From NCBI GenBank assembly GCA_030646035.1, contig JAUSMY010000058.1:100004-164003 (forward strand): 64,000 nt of DNA, in the 5' to 3' direction. Numbering within the stretch: the stretch's first letter is position 1; every line of letters starts with the position of its first letter. Of the stretch, positions 9,743-17,818 are shown piece by piece. The position numbers and the translations under genes were made by a program. The notes under the pieces are model-generated. The model was not told the origin of the DNA and searched no databases. It saw only the letters and a list, made by a program, of their open reading frames with translations. This stretch comes from Thermodesulfovibrionia bacterium (GTDB taxonomy: Bacteria; Nitrospirota; Thermodesulfovibrionia; UBA6902).

Positions 9743-10435
9743 ATGTCAAATATGAAGACTACAGTAATCATCCCGGCGCTGAATGAGGAAGAGACTCTCC
9801 CGAAAGTCCTTGCGGACATGCCTCACGGCATAATAAACGAGGTGATAGTTGTTGATAATGGGAGCTCTGACAGGACCGCTCTCATAGCAAAAGATTGGGG
9901 CGCTACTGTGCTCTTTGAGTCAAGAAGAGGCTATGGCTATCCCTGTCTCAGGGCGATCGAATACCTGAAGACAGCCCCGCCTGATGTCGTGGTCTTTGTT
10001 GACGGAAACTACAGCGACCATCCTTCAGAGATACCAAAACTACTTAGGCCCATTGAGAAAGACGGGTATGACATGGTGCTCGGGTCAAGGGTTATGGGAG
10101 AATGTGAAAAGGGCGCGCTCCGGCCGCCTGTGCTCTTCGGCAACTGGCTTGCCACAACACTGATGAGGCTATTTTACGGTTTCAGATACACTGACCTCGG
10201 CCCGTTCAGGGCTGTAAGGTTTGATAAGCTCCTTGCCCTTGATGTCAAAGACAATCTCGGCTGGACGCTTGAGATGCAGATAAAGGCTGTGAAGAAAAGA
10301 TACAAGATTCTTGAGGTTCCTGTAAGTTACCGGAAAGGCGAGGGGAAATCCAAGCTGACAGGAAATATAAAGGGAATATTCAAGGTCGGGTTCAAGATAC
10401 TCTGGAATATCTTCAAATACCTTTTTACGAATTGA
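9743..10435 (+). CDS. family 2 glycosyltransferase (polyprenyl-P sugar synthase-like)
   Basis: GT2 enzyme of 230 residues, like UDP-glucose or GDP-mannose : polyprenyl-phosphate glycosyltransferases. The nucleotide-sugar fold starts at IIPALNEEETL (9-19), VVDNGSSDRT follows, and the metal-binding DxD position appears as VFVDGNYSDHP (~92-102). LGSR and GWTLEMQIKA complete the family pattern. No membrane-anchoring pair of helices is seen, although the last 25 residues are hydrophobic/basic and could associate with the membrane. It is directly downstream of ResB, which gives no functional hint. Sugar donor and acceptor are not predictable. Confidence 0.85.
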   Translation: MSNMKTTVIIPALNEEETLPKVLADMPHGIINEVIVVDNGSSDRTALIAKDWGATVLFESRRGYGYPCLRAIEYLKTAPPDVVVFVDGNYSDHPSEIPKLLRPIEKDGYDMVLGSRVMGECEKGALRPPVLFGNWLATTLMRLFYGFRYTDLGPFRAVRFDKLLALDVKDNLGWTLEMQIKAVKKRYKILEVPVSYRKGEGKSKLTGNIKGIFKVGFKILWNIFKYLFTN

Positions 10436-10548
10436 TAGCGCACTGCTTTTGTATGAAAAAAAGACTTGAATCTTTCCTGTTTTTAATGTTTAACTTATAT
10501 CAGGATGCTTTTTATCCTTATTATTTTTTCTTGCAATAATCCAATATC

Positions 10549-12552
10549 ATGAAAGAAGAAACGAAGAACAATCAACTTGATATGAAGTCCCTTCCTGCCA
10601 TCCAGATAATAGATGCGATGGGTGACGGCATCAGCGTTCAGGATACTGATTTCAAGGTGCTGTACCAGAATCAGGCTCATATAAAGATGGCTATGGGAGA
10701 GTTTGTCGGAGAGTACTGCTATAAGGCATACGCTCATAGTGATAAGATTTGCAAGAACTGCCCTGTTGCCGCGTCATTTAAGGACGGCAATGTCCACTCA
10801 TTAATAAAGCCATCTCCACCGGACAGGGATATCCCGGATATTGAGATAAAGGCGTCACCGCTAAAAGACACTTCAGGAAGAATAATAGCCGGTATTGAGA
10901 TAGTGAGAGATATTTCCGAGCGTATTAAGACTGATGCAAGGCTTGCAGAGAGCGAGGAGCGCTACAGGGAACTCTTTGATAATGCCCATGATTTGATCCA
11001 GAGCGTTAGCCCGGACGGGAAGTTCATATATGTTAATAACGCCTGGCTTCAGACGATGGGCTATACGATGAAAGAGCTTCAAAGTATCACCATGTTCGAC
11101 CTCATAGATCCGAGCTGCATGGGCCACTGCATGGAGCTCTTCAAAAAGGTGATGTCAGGGGAGCCTCAGAGGAATATTGAAGCGATCTTTATTGCCAAAG
11201 ACGGACATAAAGTAGAAGTTGAAGGCAATGTGGGCTGCCGCATTATTGACGGGAACCCCGGCGCTACCCATGGAATATTCAGGGATATTACCGAGCGTAA
11301 AAAGTCAGAATATGCCCTGATATTCAACGAGGAGCGTTACCGGTCACTTGTCGAATCGACTGAGGATTCAATATATCTTCTTGACAGAGACTGTAAATAT
11401 CTCTTTATGAACAAACACCATATAGAGAGGCTTGGCCTGGCAGAGTCCGGATATGCCGGTAAAGGATACGGGGATCTGCACTCAGCAGAAGATACGGAAT
11501 CTTTTGCCAAACTGATAGACAAGGTATGTGATACCGGGGAGTCTTCCCAGCAGGAGTATAAGTACAAGGGGATCAATGATGATAGGCACTTGCACTTCAT
11601 CAGGACCCTCAGCCCTGTAAAAGACAAGGATGGCAAAGTTACCGCAGTTACTGTTTTATCAAAGAATATAACTTCCCGCAAGCGCTTCGAGTTTGAGCTT
11701 CAGATGAATGAAGAGAGGTACAGGTCACTGGTTGAATCTACAGAGGATTCGATATATCTTGTTGACAAGAATTACAAGTACCTGTTCATGAACAAGAAGC
11801 ATATATCGAGGATGGGGCTTCTGGATTATGATTTTAAAGATCACTCTTATGTTGAACTTCACTCTCCCAAAGAGACAAAGGAGTTCATAAAATTGATCGA
11901 TGAGGTATTTGACACAGGCCTCTCCATCCAGATGGACCACAAGAGTTCAAGAGATGATATGTATTTTCTCAGGACCTTAAGCCCGGTAAGGGACAAGGAC
12001 GGCAAGGTCATCGCCGTCACGGTGATCTCCAAAAATATTTCCGACAGGAAAAGGATGGAGGAAGAACTCCGTACCCTCTCAATTACAGATGAGCTTACAG
12101 CCCTTTATAACAGGAGAGGATTTCTCATGCTTGCCGGCCAGCAGCTTAAGCTGGCGAACCGCCTGAAAAGAGGGGTGCTCATCTTTTACGCCGACTTGGA
12201 TGACCTGAAGATCATAAATGACAAGTACGGGCATCAGGAAGGCGACCGCGCCATTTCTGAGACTGCCAATCTTCTGAGGGAAGTCTTCAGGGAGTCTGAT
12301 ATTATAGCCCGTATCGGCGGCGATGAGTTTGTTGTGTTCCCTGTGCATACCACCGGTTACAGCACAGAGACACTTAGCGCCAGGTTCAAAGAACATCTCA
12401 GGGTTTACAATACGAAAAGATCTGCCCCATATGATCTCTCTATTAGCATAGGGATCGCGTATTATGAAAAGTGCAGCCATTCAATTGAGGAACTCCTGGT
12501 TCAGGCTGACAAGCTGATGTATGAACAAAAGAAAGAGAAACAGAAAAAATGA
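10549..12552 (+). CDS. 4xPAS-GGDEF diguanylate cyclase
   Basis: 667-residue soluble sensor that should make cyclic-di-GMP. Four PAS domains (~15-125, ~135-255, ~265-380, ~385-495) precede a GGDEF domain (~500-665) with an intact RIGGDEF active site. RESD lies five residues ahead of it, the expected inhibitory I-site. The first PAS has a Cys cluster (CYKAYAH...CKNCP). PAS 3 and 4 are near copies of each other, a tandem duplication (both open with ERYRSLVESTEDSIYL). PAS 2 is close to PAS 3 of the HD-GYP protein at 4130. There is no EAL domain. The gene stands alone, converging on a Nudix gene. Confidence 0.92.
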   Translation: MKEETKNNQLDMKSLPAIQIIDAMGDGISVQDTDFKVLYQNQAHIKMAMGEFVGEYCYKAYAHSDKICKNCPVAASFKDGNVHSLIKPSPPDRDIPDIEIKASPLKDTSGRIIAGIEIVRDISERIKTDARLAESEERYRELFDNAHDLIQSVSPDGKFIYVNNAWLQTMGYTMKELQSITMFDLIDPSCMGHCMELFKKVMSGEPQRNIEAIFIAKDGHKVEVEGNVGCRIIDGNPGATHGIFRDITERKKSEYALIFNEERYRSLVESTEDSIYLLDRDCKYLFMNKHHIERLGLAESGYAGKGYGDLHSAEDTESFAKLIDKVCDTGESSQQEYKYKGINDDRHLHFIRTLSPVKDKDGKVTAVTVLSKNITSRKRFEFELQMNEERYRSLVESTEDSIYLVDKNYKYLFMNKKHISRMGLLDYDFKDHSYVELHSPKETKEFIKLIDEVFDTGLSIQMDHKSSRDDMYFLRTLSPVRDKDGKVIAVTVISKNISDRKRMEEELRTLSITDELTALYNRRGFLMLAGQQLKLANRLKRGVLIFYADLDDLKIINDKYGHQEGDRAISETANLLREVFRESDIIARIGGDEFVVFPVHTTGYSTETLSARFKEHLRVYNTKRSAPYDLSISIGIAYYEKCSHSIEELLVQADKLMYEQKKEKQKK

Positions 12553-12565
12553 TACGGCAATCGGA

Positions 12566-13078
12566 TCAGGTTTTCTGTTGAGGTTTATTCTTTAAGTACA
12601 TCTTTATCTCATGCTCAAAGTTATCGCTGAAGCCCCCCTTGCCGAGGTTATCACTTATCTCATCAAGGCTCCATGCACGCACTTCATCTATCTCGTCATG
12701 CTGAAACTTTATCTTCCCGGCATAGACACATGAAAATGTATAAACAAGCTCTGTCTCATAAGGGTTTGAGTGGATGTATGTATAAAGGAATTCAGTATTG
12801 CAAGAGGTTATGCCTAACTCTTCTTCCATCTCACGGCTGAGCGCTTCATCAATGGATTCTCCAGCATTGACATGTCCACCGACGGAAGTGTCCCATCTGC
12901 CCGGGGCTACATCTTTAGTCATTGACCGTTTCTGCAGAATAAGCCTGCCATTTATATCAAATACAAGCGCATGAACAACTTTATGCATTAATGAAGGATT
13001 GCCGTGTATCTTAGTTCTCGCGAGGGTCTTTATCGTCCTTCCATCCTCATCTACAACATCTAAAAGCTCTTCGCTCAT
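12566..13078 (-). CDS. Nudix hydrolase
   Basis: 170-residue hydrolase of a nucleoside-diphosphate-linked substrate. The Nudix box is complete at residues 68-90 (GGHVNAGES...REMEEELGI), carrying the metal-binding REMEEE core. The N-terminal LLDVVDEDG and the HKVVHALVF strand resemble the subgroup that includes type 1 isopentenyl-diphosphate isomerase-like and YfcD-type Nudix proteins; these are usually annotated as NUDIX hydrolases of unknown substrate. The gene is monocistronic, back to back with thiD. ATG at 13078 follows GGGAGGC on the minus strand. Confidence 0.88.
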   Translation of the reverse strand: MSEELLDVVDEDGRTIKTLARTKIHGNPSLMHKVVHALVFDINGRLILQKRSMTKDVAPGRWDTSVGGHVNAGESIDEALSREMEEELGITSCNTEFLYTYIHSNPYETELVYTFSCVYAGKIKFQHDEIDEVRAWSLDEISDNLGKGGFSDNFEHEIKMYLKNKPQQKT

Positions 13079-13129
13079 TCCGCCTCCCTTTCTGTTGAAT
13101 TATTATAAACAAGGTGCTATAGTCTTTGC

Positions 13130-13894
13130 ATGAAAACCGCCCTTACCATAGCAGGCTCTGACCCTACCGGAGGCGCAGGCTTGCAGGCTGACCTGAAGGT
13201 ATTCATGTCTCTCGGGGTCTACGGCCTGAGCATCCCGTCCGTGCTTACCGCGCAGAACACAAGAGGGGTGCATGATGTGCATGAGGTGCCTGCTGATTTT
13301 TTCTCTAAACAGATCAGCCATCTACTCAATGATATCCGGCCGGATGCCCTTAAGACAGGCATGATATATTCTCCTGAGATTGTCCAGCTGATAGCCCAAA
13401 ATATCAAAGAACACTCTTTGAATAACCTTGTCATTGATCCTGTGACCGTCTCTTCAACCGGCGTGCCTCTTATTAAAGAAGGCACCCTTGAGGCGATCAA
13501 AGAGATCCTCTTTCCTCTCGCAAAGGTGGTGACCCCTAACTTATATGAGGTCTCTCTTCTCACCGGCATGGAGGTCATTGAAGAGGATGAGATGAAAGAG
13601 GCTGCTGTCAAACTCATGCGGCTCGGCCCGGAGAATGTGATAATCACAGGCGGGCATCTTCAGGGAAGGGCGATGGATCTGCTCTTTGACGGGGATGATT
13701 TCTTCCTGCTTGAAGGCGGCAGGGTTGAAGGTGACTTTCATGGAACGGGATGCGTATTTTCATCTGTCATAACGGCAAGCCTTGCGCTCGGTTATGATGT
13801 AAAGGCGTCAATGGTCAAGGCAAAGGCGTTCACGCTGAAGGCTATTGAGAGTGCGGAGACATTCGGCAGCGGGCTGAGGATACTGGGGATTTAA
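13130..13894 (+). CDS. thiD: hydroxymethylpyrimidine/phosphomethylpyrimidine kinase
   Basis: Ribokinase-fold enzyme (254 residues) that phosphorylates HMP and HMP-P to HMP-PP in thiamine synthesis. The substrate loop GSDPTGGAGLQAD (9-21), the KTGM motif and the anion hole/catalytic segment HGTGC (204-208, with C208 replacing nothing unusual for ThiD) are present. Length fits the family (~255-270). No other thiamine genes and no TPP-riboswitch-like leader precede it; the gap to the divergent Nudix gene is only 51 bp. It ends immediately before the convergent queF. Confidence 0.93.
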   Translation: MKTALTIAGSDPTGGAGLQADLKVFMSLGVYGLSIPSVLTAQNTRGVHDVHEVPADFFSKQISHLLNDIRPDALKTGMIYSPEIVQLIAQNIKEHSLNNLVIDPVTVSSTGVPLIKEGTLEAIKEILFPLAKVVTPNLYEVSLLTGMEVIEEDEMKEAAVKLMRLGPENVIITGGHLQGRAMDLLFDGDDFFLLEGGRVEGDFHGTGCVFSSVITASLALGYDVKASMVKAKAFTLKAIESAETFGSGLRILGI

Positions 13895-14263
13895 TTATTC
13901 TTTTTCGCTTGCGACCCTTATTACTGTCTTAACATTTCCTCTAGGATTAAAGTCCCCGACTACTTCAACCTGCCTTGGTTTCAGGAGTTTCTTCAGGTCA
14001 TCGAATATCTTATTCGTAACTGATTCGTGAGATATGCCCTCGTTCCTGAAACTGTTGAGATACAGCTTAAATGACTTCAGCTCTACTATATATTTATCCG
14101 GAACATAGCTTACCCTTATGGTCGCAAAATCAGGATAGCCTGAGCGCGGGCAGAGGCAGGTAAATTCGCACGAACTTATTTCAATCGTGTAGTCCTTTTC
14201 AGGGTTTGGGTTAGGCCATCTTTTCAACCCTGCGCCTGCTATAGCTTTTTCACCGTATTTCAT
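13895..14263 (-). CDS. queF: NADPH-dependent 7-cyano-7-deazaguanine reductase
   Basis: Short, type I (YkvM-like) QueF of 122 residues, which reduces preQ0 to preQ1 for queuosine in tRNA. The catalytic cysteine is C38 in FTCLCPRSG and the proton donor is in the following GYPDF (D45). The QueF signature [16 protein letters not shown] with the ISHE histidine/glutamate follows at ~61-80. A second cysteine (C36) two residues before the catalytic one replaces the usual Ser. No preQ1 riboswitch-like sequence is seen upstream. It is adjacent to, and convergent with, thiD. Confidence 0.93.
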   Translation of the reverse strand: MKYGEKAIAGAGLKRWPNPNPEKDYTIEISSCEFTCLCPRSGYPDFATIRVSYVPDKYIVELKSFKLYLNSFRNEGISHESVTNKIFDDLKKLLKPRQVEVVGDFNPRGNVKTVIRVASEKE

Positions 14264-14331
14264 ACGAAAGTATTATACCTGATTACTGCTTTCCAATTCC
14301 CCGCTCCGCTTTAAATCACGCCTAACTTGTT

Positions 14332-14355
14332 ATTTAAATGAAAAATCATTTAAAT
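14332..14355. promoter_or_regulatory. AT-rich palindrome just before def
   Basis: Perfect 10-bp inverted repeat ATTTAAATGA / TCATTTAAAT with a 4-A loop, ending 7 bp before the def ATG. No SD sequence is visible before that ATG. The palindrome also lies in the queF upstream region, so it could be an operator shared by the two divergent genes, or a leader hairpin affecting def translation. Confidence 0.4.
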
Positions 14356-14362
14356 TAGAATT

Positions 14363-14881
14363 ATGGCTGTGCTACCTATAATAAAGTACCCTGATAAGGT
14401 ATTGCTGAAGAAGACATTGATCGTCAAGAAGTTTGATGATGAGCTGCAGGACCTTATCGATAATATGATAGAGACGATGTATGCCGCGCCGGGAGTCGGG
14501 CTTGCAGCCAATCAGGTCGGGGTATCCAAACAGGTGGTTGTAATTGACGCGAGCACTGAGGATGAAGATATCCAGCTTATCACGCTTATTAATCCTGTTC
14601 TGGTCTTTTCTGAGGGAGAGATCGAGATGGAGGAGGGGTGCTTAAGCCTGCCGGGATATTATACCGTTGTGCGCAGGTTTGAAAGGGTGATTGTGAAGGC
14701 GCTGGACAGGGAGAGCAATGAGATAGAGGTTGAGGGTACAGGGCTTTTATCCAGGGCGCTCCAGCATGAGATCGACCATCTGAACGGCGCCTTGCTCATA
14801 GACAGGATAGGCCGCATCAGAAAGGATTTTTTCAAAAAGCGTTTCTTGAAAGAGAGAAAGAAAGAGAAGGTAGGCCCTTAA
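14363..14881 (+). CDS. def: peptide deformylase
   Basis: Metalloenzyme of 172 residues that removes the N-formyl group from new proteins in the cytoplasm. All three motifs are intact: GVGLAANQVG (44-53), EGCLSLPG (91-98, metal ligand C93) and HEIDH (135-139). The length is standard. It is followed by fmt after 10 bp, giving the classical def-fmt pair that removes and adds the same formyl group. The ATG lies directly behind a palindrome and lacks an obvious ribosome site. Confidence 0.95.
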   Translation: MAVLPIIKYPDKVLLKKTLIVKKFDDELQDLIDNMIETMYAAPGVGLAANQVGVSKQVVVIDASTEDEDIQLITLINPVLVFSEGEIEMEEGCLSLPGYYTVVRRFERVIVKALDRESNEIEVEGTGLLSRALQHEIDHLNGALLIDRIGRIRKDFFKKRFLKERKKEKVGP

Positions 14882-14891
14882 AGGTGAACTC

Positions 14892-15827
14892 TTGAATATC
14901 GTCTTTTTCGGCACACCTGAATTTGCAGTCCCCGCACTTAAAGCCCTTCTGGATAATAAACATCAAGTGCTTGCCGTTGTAACCCAGCCTGACAGGCCTT
15001 GCGGACGCGGAAGGCATATCGCATATTCTCCGGTAAAAGCTGCGGCTGATGCAGCAGGGCTTAGGATAATCCAGCCGGATAGGGTCAGGGATACAGGTTT
15101 CATAGAAGAACTGAGGAAGATCGGCGCTGATGTGATAGTGACCGCGGCATATGGACAGATCCTTCCCCGTGAAATACTCAACATGCCTGAGAAGGGTTGT
15201 ATAAATGTTCATGCGTCTCTGCTTCCGAAATACCGCGGCGCTTCACCAATTAGCCAGTCTGTCATCAATGGCGACACTGAGACAGGCGTAACAACTATGC
15301 TCATGGATGAGGGCATGGATACAGGAGATATCCTGCTTCAGGAAAAGGTTGAGGTATCTTATACTGATACTGCTGGAAGCTTATCCCGGAGGCTCTCTGT
15401 TGTCGGGGCTGAACTTCTTCTTCTCACCCTTGAAAGATTGGAAGAAGGCGGCATTGTCCCAAAGCCTCAGGCAGGGGAAGTTTCTTTTGCCCCTCTTCTT
15501 AAAAAGAGCGACGCTATTATTCAATGGGAAAGGACGGCAATAGATTTGTACAATTTCATAAGGGGCATGAACCCGTGGCCCTGCGCTTACACTTTTCTTG
15601 AAGGTGATATGATAAAGATATTAAGATCAGAAAGAATGGACGGCGAGGCAGAGGCAGGTGTCGTAAGCATGGTAACCAAGAAAGAGATCTTCGTAGGAAC
15701 GGGCAAGGGGCTGCTATCCATACTTGAGGTACAGGCTCCGGGCAAAAGGCCGATGGATATAAAAGCTTTTTTACAGGGCAGGCGCATTCATGAAGGGGTG
15801 AGGTTCAATGACAAACCGGCTGCTTAG
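14892..15827 (+). CDS. fmt: methionyl-tRNA formyltransferase
   Basis: Formylates initiator Met-tRNA with 10-formyl-THF; 311 residues, normal length. The N-terminal Rossmann domain opens with IVFFGTPEFAVPAL, the folate/catalytic motif NVHASLLPKYRGASPI (~105-120) is intact, and a C-terminal OB-like tRNA-binding domain follows (from ~205). The start is TTG at 14892 with AAGGTG 7 bp ahead; there is no ATG that keeps the conserved N-terminus. The 3' end overlaps the DUF116 gene by 20 bp, indicating translational coupling. Confidence 0.95.
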   Translation: MNIVFFGTPEFAVPALKALLDNKHQVLAVVTQPDRPCGRGRHIAYSPVKAAADAAGLRIIQPDRVRDTGFIEELRKIGADVIVTAAYGQILPREILNMPEKGCINVHASLLPKYRGASPISQSVINGDTETGVTTMLMDEGMDTGDILLQEKVEVSYTDTAGSLSRRLSVVGAELLLLTLERLEEGGIVPKPQAGEVSFAPLLKKSDAIIQWERTAIDLYNFIRGMNPWPCAYTFLEGDMIKILRSERMDGEAEAGVVSMVTKKEIFVGTGKGLLSILEVQAPGKRPMDIKAFLQGRRIHEGVRFNDKPAA

Positions 15828-16332
15828 ATGGCTCTTCTTTAAGGCAGGGTTTCCCGTGGTCATTATATGGGGATGGCTCTTCAGGATAGACAGCAGGAGG
15901 ATTCAGGGCATATTGATAAAGATCAATAATGCGCTTGTCATGAGGGCATGGACAGGGCCTGTCAAAACTCTGCTTCTTCTGCTCCCGCACTGCATACAGA
16001 GGAGCGAATGCAGCATAAGGATCACATTTGATATTACAAATTGTAAGATGTGCGGGAAATGCCCGGTCGGTGACCTTGTAAAGGTTGCGGATAAACATAA
16101 GCTGAACCTCTCGGTGGCAACAGGCGGCGGTATCGCAAGGAGAACAGTTGATAGTGTCAAGCCTGATGCCGTGGTGGCTGTTGCCTGCGAGCGCGACCTC
16201 ATAAGCGGTATCAGGGATATATACCCCGTTCCCACTCTGGGGATATTGAACGAGAGGCCCTTCGGCCCGTGTTTCAACACAAGCGTTGATATAATCCTTG
16301 TCGAGAAGGCGATAGCTTTTTTCGCCGGATAA
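15808..16332 (+). CDS. DUF116 family protein
   Basis: 174 residues. One hydrophobic segment near the N-terminus (~8-25), then a cysteine-containing domain with C-K-M-C-x-x-C around residues 78-84 and further Cys at ~131 and ~152. DUF116 proteins are conserved in many anaerobes next to def/fmt, as here, but have no assigned biochemical function. The cysteines suggest metal or cluster binding (inference). The ATG at 15808 follows GGGGTGAGG and sits inside the end of fmt. Confidence 0.85.
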   Translation: MTNRLLRWLFFKAGFPVVIIWGWLFRIDSRRIQGILIKINNALVMRAWTGPVKTLLLLLPHCIQRSECSIRITFDITNCKMCGKCPVGDLVKVADKHKLNLSVATGGGIARRTVDSVKPDAVVAVACERDLISGIRDIYPVPTLGILNERPFGPCFNTSVDIILVEKAIAFFAG

Positions 16333-16417
16333 ATTTACTTAAATAACTCCCGCAGACTCAGCTTCTTCTCTGAATGCTTTATCTTGCAATGTTTCCGTAA
16401 TTATTTTAATCTTATCT

Positions 16418-17119
16418 ATGTTTAAAAATTTCATCAGGATGTTCTCATATTTCATTGGTTTTGTCCTTCTTGCGGCAGCTGCATTCTTTCTGGTATATAA
16501 ACTGCTGAATTTCAATAAAGTAGCCATGCCCTCTCTCACAGGCAAGAGCATCTTTGAGGCACAGGAACTTCTTCAGCCCGGAGGATTATCGCTCGTGGTT
16601 GAAGGCGAGGAATATGATACAGATATCCCGAAAGATCATATTCTAAAGCAGGACATCCCTGCCGGAGAGAAGGTCAAGTCAGGAAGCGAGATAAAGGTCA
16701 TAACAAGCAAAGGCGTTGAAATGTTTTCCATGCCCTCTTTTGAGGGGCAGGTTTTTGAAGAGGCGAAACTGACCCTTTTAAATCTCGGGATGAATGTCGG
16801 CAAGGTCACAAGCGTGCATTCTGATTCTGTAGAAGAGGGTGTGATAATCGCACAGAGGCCTCTGCCCGGGAATGTGCAGAGCAGCAAGGTGAACTTTCTT
16901 GTGAGCCTCGGGCCGTACGATGTTTCATACTTATGCCCCTCATTTGTCAAGATGACTGTTGATGATGCCAGAGCGCTGGCAGCGACACTCGGCATAAAGC
17001 TTGTTGAGCAGGAAGAGGGCAATGTCGTAATATTCCAGAAACCTGAGGCAGGAGCAACCATTCAAAGGGATGACTCTATTGAGGTGACATTAGGACGGCG
17101 CGGGGGCGTCTGGTTTTAG
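16418..17119 (+). CDS. membrane-anchored triple-PASTA protein
   Basis: 233 residues: a short cytoplasmic N-terminus, one membrane helix (~8-31) and three extracytoplasmic PASTA domains (~36-100, ~102-168, ~170-230). PASTA domains bind muropeptides/peptidoglycan and usually hang on Ser/Thr kinases or PBPs; here no kinase or transpeptidase domain is attached. In this lineage such stand-alone proteins commonly lie between fmt and rpe, as seen here. A wall-sensing or wall-tethering role is inference. The ATG at 16418 has no strong SD. Confidence 0.85.
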   Translation: MFKNFIRMFSYFIGFVLLAAAAFFLVYKLLNFNKVAMPSLTGKSIFEAQELLQPGGLSLVVEGEEYDTDIPKDHILKQDIPAGEKVKSGSEIKVITSKGVEMFSMPSFEGQVFEEAKLTLLNLGMNVGKVTSVHSDSVEEGVIIAQRPLPGNVQSSKVNFLVSLGPYDVSYLCPSFVKMTVDDARALAATLGIKLVEQEEGNVVIFQKPEAGATIQRDDSIEVTLGRRGGVWF

Positions 17120-17161
17120 ATATAATATGCTGACATTATTCAATAAATATAAGGAGAAAAC

Positions 17162-17815
17162 ATGATCAAGATAGCGCCGTCGATATTGTCTGCTGATTTT
17201 GCAAGGCTTGGAGATGAGATAAAGGCTGCTGAAAATGCAGGGGCTGATTTCATTCACATTGATGTAATGGACGGGCACTTTGTCCCGAATATAACTATCG
17301 GGCCGCTTGTTGTCAAAGCTGCCAGGAAGAGCACATCACTGCCTCTTGACGTGCATCTTATGATAGAGGATCCTGATAAATATATTGATGAATTTGTTGA
17401 CAGCGGGGCGGATATCATAACAGTGCATGCAGAGTCATGCGTCCACCTGCACAGGACGATACAGAAGATAAAGGAGCGCAAAGTTAAGGCAGCTGTCTCT
17501 TTCAACCCCTCAACCTCTCTGCACGAACTGGAGTTCATACTGCCTTACCTTGATATGGTGCTTATCATGTCTGTCAATCCGGGATTCGGCGGGCAGAAGT
17601 TCATACCCGAGTCCTTGCAGAAGATAGAGATGCTGAAGAACATACTGCTCGACAGAGACTCAAAGGCTGAGATAGAGGTTGACGGCGGTGTCACGGTTGA
17701 CAATGTTGCTGAAGTGCAGAAGGCAGGCGCGGATATAGTCGTCATGGGAAGCGCGTTCTACAACTCCAAGGATTATACTGAGACAGTGAGGATGGTCAGG
17801 GAAAGGTGCAAGTGA
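17162..17815 (+). CDS. rpe: ribulose-phosphate 3-epimerase
   Basis: TIM-barrel enzyme (217 residues) interconverting ribulose-5-P and xylulose-5-P in the pentose phosphate pathway. Family motifs are complete: APSILSADFARL (5-16), HIDVMDGHFVPNIT, DVHLMI, the phosphate-binding SVNPGFGGQKF and EVDGGV. A SD AAGGAG precedes the ATG at 17162. Only 3 bp separate it from xseA, so they are cotranscribed. Confidence 0.96.
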   Translation: MIKIAPSILSADFARLGDEIKAAENAGADFIHIDVMDGHFVPNITIGPLVVKAARKSTSLPLDVHLMIEDPDKYIDEFVDSGADIITVHAESCVHLHRTIQKIKERKVKAAVSFNPSTSLHELEFILPYLDMVLIMSVNPGFGGQKFIPESLQKIEMLKNILLDRDSKAEIEVDGGVTVDNVAEVQKAGADIVVMGSAFYNSKDYTETVRMVRERCK

Positions 17816-17818
17816 GCT

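Noticed and set aside
14264..14362. preQ1 riboswitch before queF
   Set aside because: No C-rich loop followed by the A-rich tail pattern on the minus strand; only an AT palindrome is seen.
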